A DNA stretch of 64,000 nucleotides, taken from assembly GCF_001244545.1 (NCBI RefSeq), contig NZ_LN852695.1, positions 403,231-467,230 on the forward strand, read 5' to 3'. The stretch comes from Candidatus Stoquefichus sp. SB1. Its GTDB lineage: Bacteria; Bacillota_I; Bacilli_A; Erysipelotrichales; Coprobacillaceae. Numbering within the stretch: the stretch's first letter is position 1; every line of letters starts with the position of its first letter. The position numbers were made by a program, and so were the translations under genes. A model generated the notes under the pieces. It was not told the DNA's origin, searched no databases, and saw only the letters and a list, made by a program, of their open reading frames with translations. Below are positions 42,471 through 51,646 of this stretch, in pieces.

Positions 42471-44664
42471 ATCAAGTCAAACTTTTCATTTATATAATCA
42501 AAAAATCAGTTATATCTTTAAAGTTTTAAAAAATCAGCAATTAGGTCAATTGTATTATGGAAAAAGAGTGAATGATCGTGAAGATTTTGATCATCTTTTT
42601 GAAACAATCCAAAGACCAATGGCACCTTGTGCATTTGAAGGAGATTTGACATTTTCTTTAGAACATATTAAACAAGAGTATCCTGCTTATGGTTCGGGAG
42701 ATATGCGTCATCCAGCAATGGATATTATTCAGGAGAATGGAAGTCATATTGTCCATTTCACATATCAGCAACATCAAATCATTGCAGGTAAACCATCATT
42801 GGAAAATCTTCCTGCTACTTATGTAGAAAACAATCAAGAAGCAACAACATTGCTTATTACATTATTTGATGAAGTTATTCAAACAAAAATTATTTTAAGT
42901 TATACAATATATGAAGATTTAGCAGTTATTACAAGAAATGCTTATTGTCAAAATTGTGGCAGTCAAAACTTAATTTTAAATCAAATGATGAGTATGTCCT
43001 TAGATTTACCTGATAAAGATTATGAAATGATTGAATTAACAGGAGCTTGGTCACGTGAACGTCATATTCAAAATCGAAAATTAGAACATGGGATTCAGTC
43101 TATTTATTCATTAAGAGGTTGTTCAAGCAATAATTTTAATCCTTTTATAGCTTTAAAAAGACCAATGTGTAATGAATACGAAGGTGAAGTTTTAGGATTC
43201 AGTTTGGTATATAGTGGCAATTTCTTAGCACAGGTAGAAGTAGATACTTATAATGTATCTAGAGTCACTATGGGAATTCATCCTCATGCTTTTACGTGGC
43301 CATTAAATCCAGGAGAGTCATTCCAAACACCTGAAGTTGTTATGGTGTATAGTAATTGTGGATTGAATCAGATGTCGCAGACTTATCATGAACTTTATCA
43401 AAAACGTTTGGCTAGAGGTCAATATAGAGACCAGGTGAGACCAATTCTTGTGAACAATTGGGAAGGAACTTATTTTGATTTTAACGAGGAAAAGATTTTA
43501 GGTATTGCTAAAACAGCTCAAAAGCTTGGTATTGAGTTATTTGTTTTAGATGATGGCTGGTTTGGTCAAAGAAATAGTGATAATGCTGGTCTAGGAGACT
43601 GGTATCCTAATTTAGAAAAATTACCTGAAGGAATCAGTGGTTTATCACAAAAGATAGTTGATTTAGGTATGAGGTTTGGAATTTGGTTTGAACCAGAGAT
43701 GGTCAATAAAGATTCTGACTTGTATCGCACACATCCAGAATGGACATTAGAAACACCAAATCGACATACATCTCATGGTCGTAATCAATATGTATTAGAT
43801 TTTTCTAATCCTGAGGTTGTTGAATATATTTATAATATGATGGCAAAAGTGATTGAAGAATCACATATCACTTATATCAAATGGGATATGAATAGATGTA
43901 TGAGTGAAGTGTACTCTTATGTGCATAGTGCTCAAGATCAGGGGAAAGTAATGCATGAATATATCTTAGGTGTTTATCATCTGTATGATAAGTTAACAAC
44001 GAAGTTCCCAGAAATTCTATTTGAATCTTGTGCAAGTGGTGGTGCACGTTTTGATCCAGGTATGCTATATTATGCACCACAGTGCTGGACAAGTGATGAT
44101 ACAGATGCTATTGAACGTTTAAAAATTCAATATGGAACATCTTTGGTTTATCCAATCTCAAGTATGGGAGCCCATGTTTCAGCAGTTCCTAATCATCAGG
44201 TTTTTAGAAAAACACCTTTACAAACACGTGCTAATGTTGCCTATTTTGGGACTTTTGGATATGAACTAGATTTAAATAAATTATCTTGTGAAGAACAAAA
44301 TGAAATTAAAGAACAAGTACAATTTATGAAAACTTATCGTGAAGTTATTCAATTTGGAACATTCTATCGTTTAAAGAGTCCTTTTGAAGGTAATGAAACA
44401 GTTTGGATGGTTGTTTCTAAAGATCAAAATACAGCCATTGTAGGATATTATCGGCCATTACAAGAAGTCAATCAAGGATATCGAAGAGTGAAATTAATGG
44501 GATTAGATCCTGATAAGGAATATCATGTTTCTATCCATGATATAGATTGTTATGGTGATGAATTAATGAATGCAGGGTTAATCACAAGTGATAGTTCTTG
44601 TGGAGAAAATAAAGATGGTGATGGTGATTACTTATCACGTTTATATCTTTTAAAAGCGAAATAA
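42451..44664 (+). CDS. Alpha-galactosidase, GH36
   Basis: 737 residues, normal for GH36 group I enzymes. The catalytic domain has FVLDDGWFGQRNSD, IWFEPEMVN, the nucleophile Asp in YIKWDMNR and the acid/base Asp in CWTSDDTDAIER; ESCASGGARFD is also diagnostic. No signal peptide, so it acts in the cytoplasm on melibiose/raffinose-type sugars brought in by the adjacent GPH transporter. The coding start overlaps the transporter stop by 20 bp. The operon ends at a strong hairpin. Confidence 0.95.
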   Translation: MPIQYHKSSQTFHLYNQKISYIFKVLKNQQLGQLYYGKRVNDREDFDHLFETIQRPMAPCAFEGDLTFSLEHIKQEYPAYGSGDMRHPAMDIIQENGSHIVHFTYQQHQIIAGKPSLENLPATYVENNQEATTLLITLFDEVIQTKIILSYTIYEDLAVITRNAYCQNCGSQNLILNQMMSMSLDLPDKDYEMIELTGAWSRERHIQNRKLEHGIQSIYSLRGCSSNNFNPFIALKRPMCNEYEGEVLGFSLVYSGNFLAQVEVDTYNVSRVTMGIHPHAFTWPLNPGESFQTPEVVMVYSNCGLNQMSQTYHELYQKRLARGQYRDQVRPILVNNWEGTYFDFNEEKILGIAKTAQKLGIELFVLDDGWFGQRNSDNAGLGDWYPNLEKLPEGISGLSQKIVDLGMRFGIWFEPEMVNKDSDLYRTHPEWTLETPNRHTSHGRNQYVLDFSNPEVVEYIYNMMAKVIEESHITYIKWDMNRCMSEVYSYVHSAQDQGKVMHEYILGVYHLYDKLTTKFPEILFESCASGGARFDPGMLYYAPQCWTSDDTDAIERLKIQYGTSLVYPISSMGAHVSAVPNHQVFRKTPLQTRANVAYFGTFGYELDLNKLSCEEQNEIKEQVQFMKTYREVIQFGTFYRLKSPFEGNETVWMVVSKDQNTAIVGYYRPLQEVNQGYRRVKLMGLDPDKEYHVSIHDIDCYGDELMNAGLITSDSSCGENKDGDGDYLSRLYLLKAK

Positions 44665-44692
44665 AAGGAGTCAATTTTGACTCCTTTTTAGC
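44663..44692. terminator. Terminator after alpha-galactosidase (bidirectional)
   Basis: AAAAGGAGTCAA / TTGACTCCTTTT stem with a 2-nt loop and T-run, between convergent genes. Confidence 0.9.
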
Positions 44693-44693
44693 A

Positions 44694-45227
44694 TTATTGA
44701 TTATGATATTCTTGATTCAATGCAACATATTCTTTGGCTTTTTCAATAATATAAGTATCATCAAGATGATTTGTATTATGAAAAGAAAATTCATACTTTA
44801 ACTGATTGAAAACAACAATGAAATATCTTTTTGTATTATCATCTTGAGTAAAAGTATATAAGGTAGAATCACCAATCTGTTCAACTTGATTATAATGATT
44901 TGGTATAGTGTTGATAAAGTGAAAATCAACACTATATGAGTTATTCTCATTAACATTAGAAATATATGAATAACTTGAAGGATTCTCCTCATCATAATGG
45001 AGAATAAAATCACTTTCATCACGAAGTAATTGTTTTTGATGATTTTGAACAAAATGCTCAAAATCATATAAATCATAAAAACTTAACTGTGTTTCTTTTT
45101 CAAATTCATCAATAGAATGATATTCATGAATAGAATTCACATTGATAAACCTTGGAGCACATATGAGTATTATTGCAAGGAGTAAAAGAGAAATAATTAA
45201 TAAAATTCTTTTTTTGTTTATTGTCAT
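44694..45227 (-). CDS. Hypothetical membrane-anchored protein
   Basis: 177 residues with a single N-terminal hydrophobic segment (RILLIISLLLLAIILICA, about 7-24) that would act as an uncleaved anchor or signal. The rest is a polar, His/Asn/Tyr-rich extracytoplasmic domain with no recognised family. Single gene, divergent from the MarR gene and convergent with the alpha-galactosidase operon. No function can be suggested. Confidence 0.65.
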   Translation of the reverse strand: MTINKKRILLIISLLLLAIILICAPRFINVNSIHEYHSIDEFEKETQLSFYDLYDFEHFVQNHQKQLLRDESDFILHYDEENPSSYSYISNVNENNSYSVDFHFINTIPNHYNQVEQIGDSTLYTFTQDDNTKRYFIVVFNQLKYEFSFHNTNHLDDTYIIEKAKEYVALNQEYHNQ

Positions 45228-45307
45228 AGTACCATCCCCTTCTTAATTTTAGTATAACATATTATTTTTGTGTATGTGAAATCATCTTTTCATATTATAA
45301 ATTATTA

Positions 45308-45336
45308 TTGACATATATTCATTATTTGTTTATTAT
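45308..45336 (+). promoter_or_regulatory. Promoter of marR-MATE operon
   Basis: TTGACA, 17-bp spacer, TATTAT, immediately followed by the palindrome at 45339. Confidence 0.85.
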
Positions 45337-45338
45337 AT

Positions 45339-45360
45339 AACTGTTCAAAAATAAACAGTT
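45339..45360 (+). promoter_or_regulatory. Probable MarR operator
   Basis: Inverted repeat AACTGTT-N8-AACAGTT just downstream of the -10, covering the likely start of transcription of the marR-MATE operon. Confidence 0.7.
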
Positions 45361-45372
45361 AGGAGAAAGAAT

Positions 45373-45804
45373 ATGAAAACTTTTACATTTGCTATTCATC
45401 CATATATCATTAAAAAATATAATTCATTATTTGATGAGCTTATTCAAGAAGAACAAATAACACAAATAGAAATAGATGTTTTGGCTTTTTTATCTAATAA
45501 TCCAGAATATAATCATGCACAAGATATTGTGAATAGGAGAGGAATATCAAAAGGACATGTTTCTATTGCGATTGAAAAACTTGTTTCAAAGCACTATGTT
45601 GAAAGACAATGTGATTTAAAAAATCGTCGTTGTAATACTTTAAAAGTAACAGAAAATGCTAAAGATTTAGTTAAAAAAATACAGGCTATTCAAAGAGAAT
45701 TTGAAGCGATGGCTTATCAGGGGATGAGTCAAGAGGAGATAGAGAAATATCATTATTGGTTAAGAAGGGTTTATCAGAATTTAGGAGGTGGAGAGGATGA
45801 ATGA
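45373..45804 (+). CDS. MarR-family transcriptional regulator
   Basis: 143 residues with a winged helix-turn-helix in the middle: NHAQDIVNRRGISKGHVSIAIEK, then the wing VERQCDLKNRRCNTLKVT (about residues 55-100). Flanking helices form the dimer interface. The gene overlaps the MATE exporter gene by 8 bp and is preceded by a promoter with a palindromic operator, the classic layout of a repressor controlling itself and a drug efflux pump. The inducer is unknown. Confidence 0.9.
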   Translation: MKTFTFAIHPYIIKKYNSLFDELIQEEQITQIEIDVLAFLSNNPEYNHAQDIVNRRGISKGHVSIAIEKLVSKHYVERQCDLKNRRCNTLKVTENAKDLVKKIQAIQREFEAMAYQGMSQEEIEKYHYWLRRVYQNLGGGEDE

Positions 45805-47137
45805 AAGACTTGAAAATGAGAAAATATCAAAATTATTATGGTCACTTGCTTTGCCTTCTATTTTAGCACAATTAACTACTCTTATTTATAATATGGTTGA
45901 CCGTATTTTTATTGGACGATTACCTGATGGTGCATTAGCAATTGCAGGGATTGGATTATGTGCATCAATTATTACAATCATTACAGCTTTTACAAATTTA
46001 TTTGGTCGTGGTGGAGCACCACTTGCTTCAATTAAGTTAGGAGAAAAAAGAATAGATGTTGCTGAAAAGATTTTAGGGAATTGTTTGGTAAGTTTACTTA
46101 TATCTTCTATTTTGATTATGGGAGTATTATTTTTATTTGGTGAAGATATTTTATTGTTATTTGGAGCAAGTCAAAATACTTTACCTTATGCGATGGATTA
46201 TATGAGTATTTATTTAATTGGAACAATTTTTGTTCAGTTAAGTGTAGGATTAAATTATTTCATAAATGCACAGGGATTTGCAAAATATGGAATGATGACA
46301 TTATTGATTGGTGGTATTTTAAATATTGTTTTAGATCCAATCTTTATTTTTGTTTTTAAAATGGATGTTGCAGGTGCAGCAGTAGCAACAGTATTGTCAC
46401 AATTTGTCTCATGTATTTGGGTTATGAAGTTTTTACTAGGACCAAAGTCAACAATACAAATCAAAAAAGAACATTTAAAATTAGACTTATCAATTATGAA
46501 AAAAGTATTAGGCTTAGGGTTTTCACCATTCTTTATGAGTTCAACAGAAGGTATCTTACAAGTCTCTTTTAATCGTCAATTGTTATTTTTTGGTGGTGAT
46601 TTAGCTGTAAGTTCTATGACAATCCTTATGTCTATGTCACAAATATTACTTTTACCAATGGAAGGAATTGCTCAGGGAACACAACCGATTATTAGTTACA
46701 ATTATGGTGCTAAGCATTATCATCGTGTGAAAGAAACTGTTTCCTTAGCCATTAAAGTTTCACTGGCATATTCAATAATTGGTGTTTTGGCTATGGAAAT
46801 ATTCCCTAATGTATTTGTAAGTTTGTTTGCGAAAGATAGTGCACTCATTCAATTAAGTAGTGAGATGTTAAGAGTCTATGTATTTGGAATGATTATCTTA
46901 GGAGCCAATTCAACATATCAGCAAACATATACATCTTTAGGATTTGGTAAACGATCTTTTTTCTTTGCATTTTATCGTAAGATTATTTTATTAATCCCAC
47001 TTATCTATATCTTACCTTATTTATTACCATATGGATTATATGCTGTTATTTTAGCTGAACCTATTTCAGATTTATTAACAACTATAACCAATACTTTCTC
47101 ATTTAAATCGTTTATGAAAAAACATTTACCTTCCTAA
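45797..47137 (+). CDS. MATE-family multidrug efflux transporter
   Basis: 446 residues with about twelve membrane helices. LWSLALPSILAQLTTLIYNMVDRIFIG at the N-terminus and the repeated second half (MSSTEGILQVSFNRQ, EGIAQGTQPIISYNYGA) are typical of MATE (DinF/NorM) exporters that expel cationic compounds using Na+ or H+ gradients. ATG 45797 follows GGTGGAGAGG; a GTG at 45788 is possible but poorly placed. It is coupled to the MarR gene by overlap. Confidence 0.9.
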   Translation: MNERLENEKISKLLWSLALPSILAQLTTLIYNMVDRIFIGRLPDGALAIAGIGLCASIITIITAFTNLFGRGGAPLASIKLGEKRIDVAEKILGNCLVSLLISSILIMGVLFLFGEDILLLFGASQNTLPYAMDYMSIYLIGTIFVQLSVGLNYFINAQGFAKYGMMTLLIGGILNIVLDPIFIFVFKMDVAGAAVATVLSQFVSCIWVMKFLLGPKSTIQIKKEHLKLDLSIMKKVLGLGFSPFFMSSTEGILQVSFNRQLLFFGGDLAVSSMTILMSMSQILLLPMEGIAQGTQPIISYNYGAKHYHRVKETVSLAIKVSLAYSIIGVLAMEIFPNVFVSLFAKDSALIQLSSEMLRVYVFGMIILGANSTYQQTYTSLGFGKRSFFFAFYRKIILLIPLIYILPYLLPYGLYAVILAEPISDLLTTITNTFSFKSFMKKHLPS

Positions 47138-47211
47138 ATTAATTTCATATTTTGAATGAAAATAGATTTTCATCATAGAAATTGTTATGATAGAAAAAAA
47201 GGAGGTCAATT

Positions 47212-47865
47212 ATGAAAAAAGCAATAATATTTGATATGGATGGATTAATGATAGATAGTGAAAGAGTGACATATCAAGAATATGTGAAGAAATTACATAT
47301 GTTAGGACATGATGATTTTACAGAAGATTTATATAAACATTGTTTAGGTAAAAATAAAGCAGGTATTTGTAAAGTTTTTACTGATCACTATGGAGATAAT
47401 TTTCCAATGAAAGAAGTTTGGGATGATGTTCATGTTTGGATAGATGAAAGTCTTAGAAATCATGTTCCTAAGAAAGATGGGTTAGATGAGCTTTTACAAT
47501 ATTTAAAGACTCATGGATATAAAACAATAGTCGCTACCTCTAGTGCTCGTGTACGTGTTGATGAAATTTTAAAGAATGCTGAAATTGTTGATTATTTTGA
47601 TGATAGTATTTGTGGCGATGAAGTTAAACATGGGAAACCTGATCCAGAAATCTTTTTAACAGCATGTCAAAAATTAGGTGTAACTCCTGATGAAGCATTG
47701 GTTTTAGAAGATAGTGAAGCAGGAATTTTAGCTGCCTATAATGGTCGTATAGATGTGATTTGTGTTCCTGATATGAAGTATCCAGAGCCTGATTATGCTT
47801 CAAAAGCCACAAAGATCGTTGATTCTTTAAAGGATGTTATTGACTATCTGGAGTCATCATTTTAA
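47212..47865 (+). CDS. HAD-superfamily hydrolase, beta-phosphoglucomutase-like
   Basis: 217 residues. Motif I IIFDMDGLMIDSE, motif II TIVATSSA, motif III Lys in HGKPDPEIF, and motif IV VLEDSEAGILAAYNG. The alpha-helical C1 cap (about residues 18-85) matches subfamily IA enzymes such as beta-phosphoglucomutase and DOG-type sugar phosphatases. The substrate could be a sugar phosphate. AAGGAGG precedes the ATG. It stands alone between the MATE gene and the GH32 gene. Confidence 0.85.
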   Translation: MKKAIIFDMDGLMIDSERVTYQEYVKKLHMLGHDDFTEDLYKHCLGKNKAGICKVFTDHYGDNFPMKEVWDDVHVWIDESLRNHVPKKDGLDELLQYLKTHGYKTIVATSSARVRVDEILKNAEIVDYFDDSICGDEVKHGKPDPEIFLTACQKLGVTPDEALVLEDSEAGILAAYNGRIDVICVPDMKYPEPDYASKATKIVDSLKDVIDYLESSF

Positions 47866-47888
47866 AAGTGAATATGATATAAATAATG

Positions 47889-47928
47889 AAACATCTTTTA
47901 TCTGTTTTTATGAGATAAAGATGTTTTT
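47889..47928 (+). terminator. Rho-independent terminator after HAD gene
   Basis: AAACATCTTTTATCT / AGATAAAGATGTTT stem with one bulged T and a T-run. Confidence 0.75.
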
Positions 47929-47991
47929 GTTATTGGAAATTTATTTTTAAAATGATAACATAAAAGGAGAATAATAAGGAGGAATGAATTG

Positions 47992-49317
47992 ATGAGACCT
48001 CAATTACATTTGACAGCACCACAAAATTGGATGAATGATCCTAATGGACTGATTTATTATCAAGGAATGTATCATATTTTTTATCAGCATTTCCCATACA
48101 CTTGTGAGTGGGGAACAATGCATTGGGGACATGCTGTGAGTCGTGATCTTATCCACTATGAACATTTACCTATTGCTTTATATCCTTCTAAATATTACGA
48201 CCGTAATGGCTGTTTTTCAGGTTCTGCTATAGAATATCAAGGGAAGATGTATCTCTATTATACAGCAATACGTTATGCCAAAGAAAATCCAGAATATATA
48301 CATGTTCAATATAGCGATGATGATTTAATAGCAAGTCAGGCAGTTGTTATATCAGAAGATGGTTATCATTTTGACAATCGAGATTGTAAACATTTGGTTG
48401 TAGATGTTATCAAAGATCAAAATTTAGGGGATGTACGACATACAAGAGACCCTAAGGTATGGATTGGACATGATGGGTATATTTATATGGTTGTTGGTAG
48501 TAAAGTCTCAAATGGGTGTGGATATGATGGAGAAGTTTTATTTTATAAGAGTGAAGATGGTGTGCATTTTACATATCAAAATAGATTTATAGATTCTTCC
48601 ATTGGGGATATGTGGGAATGTCCAGATATTTTGACGATTGATAAACAGGATTATATGATTTTTTCACCTGAAAATATCGATGTTGCTCCACGTCCTAATA
48701 GTAACGCTGTGATTATGCCTGTCGCTTTTGATGAAAAAACTTGTTCACTCACTAAATTAGATACGTATATGTATCTTGATTATGGATTGGATTTTTATGC
48801 ACCGCAAACATTTGTTGATGAATATAAAAATCGAGTGATGTTTGGCTGGTTACGTATGCGTAAACCAGTGGAAGGTGAAAATTGGTGTGGTATGCTGACA
48901 ATGCCACGTGTCTTAACACAAAAGGGTGGTCATATTTATCAGCAGGTACATCCACATATTCAAAAATTATTTAATCAAAAAACAAATACAATTGATTTTG
49001 ATGAACCATTTTTAATGCGTATATCAATGTTAGAAAATGAGGATGTTTTTTTAGGTGGACTTCATTTATATATTCAAGATGATTGTTTATGGTGCAATCG
49101 AGAAGCTATATCTATTCATGAGGATAAAGTTTGTAATTTAACACATACACCACCATTAAATCAGCGTTATGATTTAGAGATTTATTATGATGGTCAAGTT
49201 TTTGAAATATTTATTAATGATGGATATTATGTCTTAAGTCAGATTGTTTATAAGATTATAAAAGAACAAACGAAAATAAAGAATATAGAACTTTATAAGT
49301 TATCTAAAATTCAATAA
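47992..49317 (+). CDS. GH32 beta-fructosidase (sucrose/sucrose-6-phosphate hydrolase-like)
   Basis: 441 residues. The N-terminal WMNDPNGL holds the nucleophile Asp; FSGSA near residue 77, RDPKVW near 157 and MWECPDI (acid/base Glu) near 209 complete the GH32 five-blade signature. The C-terminal beta-sandwich is short. No signal peptide, so it is intracellular, as for sucrose-6-phosphate hydrolases. There is no sucrose PTS or fructokinase alongside. AAGGAGG is 9 bp before ATG 47992; an in-frame TTG precedes it. Confidence 0.9.
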   Translation: MRPQLHLTAPQNWMNDPNGLIYYQGMYHIFYQHFPYTCEWGTMHWGHAVSRDLIHYEHLPIALYPSKYYDRNGCFSGSAIEYQGKMYLYYTAIRYAKENPEYIHVQYSDDDLIASQAVVISEDGYHFDNRDCKHLVVDVIKDQNLGDVRHTRDPKVWIGHDGYIYMVVGSKVSNGCGYDGEVLFYKSEDGVHFTYQNRFIDSSIGDMWECPDILTIDKQDYMIFSPENIDVAPRPNSNAVIMPVAFDEKTCSLTKLDTYMYLDYGLDFYAPQTFVDEYKNRVMFGWLRMRKPVEGENWCGMLTMPRVLTQKGGHIYQQVHPHIQKLFNQKTNTIDFDEPFLMRISMLENEDVFLGGLHLYIQDDCLWCNREAISIHEDKVCNLTHTPPLNQRYDLEIYYDGQVFEIFINDGYYVLSQIVYKIIKEQTKIKNIELYKLSKIQ

Positions 49318-49374
49318 TTGACTCGCATACTTCCATAAAATGGAATATAATAAATAAGAATGGAAGGTGAAATC

Positions 49375-50868
49375 ATGCCAACAAAACATAATTATATTGT
49401 TATGGTGGGGAAAGATGAACAAATTAACCAAGAAGTAACGGGAATACTTCTTGATTATTATAAGCCAATCATTGAAACAGAAATAACAAAAGCACTTCAA
49501 AATCTTTGTGTCTATAAAGATCAGATAGCGGCTATTGTTATTGATGATAGTATGGGACAAAAGGATATTAGAAACTTTTTAAGTTTTTGTATAATGGAAC
49601 AACTTGATACCCAAATGCCAATGTTTTTATTAGATGGAACAGAAGATGATGAATTGTATAATGAAGCTGTTTCGTTAAAGATTGATGAGGTTATTCGTAA
49701 ACCTTATCGAATTGATATTTTAAAAACACGTGTTCTTAATTTAACAGAACTATTTAGGCATAAGTATCGCTTACAATGGCTGGTTGATACGCAAACCAAA
49801 GAGTTACGTGAAAGTATTGAAATTCTTAATCATATGAGAATGGAAGTGCTTGAATCTTTGGGAACATTAGTAGAGTTTAGAAGTTTTGAATCAGGTGAAC
49901 ATATTTATCGAGTCCATTTTATAACAGAGTTATTAATGCGAGAATTTCAAAAATGTTATCCAGAGTATAATATTTCTGATGAAATGATTCCAGAAATATG
50001 TATGGCTTCTATTCTTCATGATATAGGGAAAATATCAGTGAGCGATACCATTTTAAATAAGCCAGGACGTTTAACTGATGATGAGTTTGAACAGATGAAA
50101 AAGCATACTGAATATGGTTGTGAGATTCTTAAACATTTTAAAGGGTTGTATACTGATGATACGTATAGCTTTTATTATGATGTGATTCGATATCATCATG
50201 AAAAATGGGATGGCAAAGGTTATCCTGATGGCTTAAAAGGAAATGAAATTCCAATTTGGGCACAAATTGTTTCAGTGGCTGATATTTATGATGCCTTAAC
50301 AAGTACTCGTGTTTATAAACCGCCTTATGATCATCAAACTGCTGTTCAAATGATGTTTAATGGAGAATGTGGAGTTATTAATCCTGATGTTTTAGAATGC
50401 TTTTTACATATTGAAGATAAAATTATGATGACTTCTCAAAAAAATCAAAAAATAAGTAATAAAACAATTTCAAATATACAAGATAATAATCTGGTTTTGC
50501 ATAATTTAGAAAGAGAACGTGCTTATCATCGTGCTTATACAGAATTATTATCACAGTCTTTTTTTGAATTTGATTCTGAGTATCGAACATTAGAACATTT
50601 CAATGTGTTAGGACGCACAGGGACAGAACATTTTAAACCGAATATGTTTAGTGAAGTTCATCCTGATGATATTGAAAAATTAAAAAAGGCTTTAAAATTT
50701 GCATCAGCTAAAGATCCTATCATTAAAATTGAAATCAGAGTTTCTGATGAATTGACAATGGGAGAATATGTTCGTTATTTAGTAACAATTCGCACAACTT
50801 GGGATATTTATACAAACAAACGTTTAGGTGGCGTTGGAAAAATGGAAAAAATACTTGATAGATTTTAG
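49375..50868 (+). CDS. HD-GYP protein with receiver-like N-terminus and PAS-like C-terminus
   Basis: 497 residues. The N-terminal domain (about 1-125) folds like a response-regulator receiver (AAIVIDDSMG, PMFLLDG, VIRKPYR with the Lys), although the acceptor loop is atypical. Residues 155-345 are HD-GYP: EHIYRVH, LHDIGKISVSD, RYHHEKWDGKGYPDGLKG and VSVADIYDALTS. The C-terminal 110 residues resemble a PAS/PAC domain (VHPDDIEKLKKAL). HD-GYP proteins hydrolyse c-di-GMP, so this is the third likely degrading enzyme in the window. GGAAGGTG precedes the ATG. Confidence 0.9.
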   Translation: MPTKHNYIVMVGKDEQINQEVTGILLDYYKPIIETEITKALQNLCVYKDQIAAIVIDDSMGQKDIRNFLSFCIMEQLDTQMPMFLLDGTEDDELYNEAVSLKIDEVIRKPYRIDILKTRVLNLTELFRHKYRLQWLVDTQTKELRESIEILNHMRMEVLESLGTLVEFRSFESGEHIYRVHFITELLMREFQKCYPEYNISDEMIPEICMASILHDIGKISVSDTILNKPGRLTDDEFEQMKKHTEYGCEILKHFKGLYTDDTYSFYYDVIRYHHEKWDGKGYPDGLKGNEIPIWAQIVSVADIYDALTSTRVYKPPYDHQTAVQMMFNGECGVINPDVLECFLHIEDKIMMTSQKNQKISNKTISNIQDNNLVLHNLERERAYHRAYTELLSQSFFEFDSEYRTLEHFNVLGRTGTEHFKPNMFSEVHPDDIEKLKKALKFASAKDPIIKIEIRVSDELTMGEYVRYLVTIRTTWDIYTNKRLGGVGKMEKILDRF

Positions 50869-50890
50869 TTATTGGCTAAAATCTTTTTTC
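50861..50890 (+). terminator. Terminator overlapping HD-GYP stop
   Basis: GATTTTAG / CTAAAATC stem with TTATTGG loop and six T. Confidence 0.85.
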
Positions 50891-50953
50891 TTTGTCCAAA
50901 AGTAAGTGAACAATAAAGTGATATCAAGTATAATGAACATAGGAGGGATTATT

Positions 50954-51646
50954 ATGATAGAAGTGAATCATTTAACTAAAAGATATGGAGATTTTAAGGC
51001 AGTCGAAGATATTAATTTAATTGCTGATACAGGAAAAATAACAATTTTATTAGGACCAAATGGTGCTGGAAAATCAACAACTATTAAAAGTATTGCAAAT
51101 TTATTAAAATTTGAAGGGGAAATTAAAATTTGTAGTCATCCTAATGAAACAATTGAAGCAAAACGTTGTTTTGGCTATGTTCCAGAAACACCTGTTTTAT
51201 ATGATTTATTGACAGTTGAAGAACATATTGATTTTATTGGTCATGCTTATCAGATTGAAGATTATAAACAAAAAGCAGAAAAATATTTAGATCTTTTTAA
51301 ATTAACAGAAAAAAGAAAGAAAATGGCTAAAGAATTAAGTAAAGGAATGACTCAGAAGTTAAGTATGTTGTTGGCTATTATGATAGAACCAACAGCTTTA
51401 TTAATAGATGAACCAATGGTTGGATTAGACCCAGCGAGTATTGAAGAAACTTTGCACATATTTAGACGTTTGGCTGATGAAGGATGTGCGATTTTGATTA
51501 GTACACATATTATTGATATTGTGAGTGAAATATTTGATGAAGCTTATATTATGAATAAAGGGCATATTATTAAACATGTTATGAAAGATGAGTTGCAGGG
51601 TGAGTCTTTAAAAGAGTATTTCTTTGAATTAACGGATGGTGAATAA
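50954..51646 (+). CDS. ABC transporter ATP-binding protein
   Basis: 230 residues. Walker A GPNGAGKST, Q-loop in FGYVPETPVLYD, signature LSKGMTQKLS, Walker B ALLIDEPMVGLDP and the H-loop ISTHIID are all intact. It is of the type found in ABC-2 style exporters. AGGAGG sits 6 bp before ATG 50954; the longer frame to 50906 has no site. The permease gene begins directly at the next base after the stop, so the two make one transporter. The transported substrate is unknown. Confidence 0.9.
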   Translation: MIEVNHLTKRYGDFKAVEDINLIADTGKITILLGPNGAGKSTTIKSIANLLKFEGEIKICSHPNETIEAKRCFGYVPETPVLYDLLTVEEHIDFIGHAYQIEDYKQKAEKYLDLFKLTEKRKKMAKELSKGMTQKLSMLLAIMIEPTALLIDEPMVGLDPASIEETLHIFRRLADEGCAILISTHIIDIVSEIFDEAYIMNKGHIIKHVMKDELQGESLKEYFFELTDGE

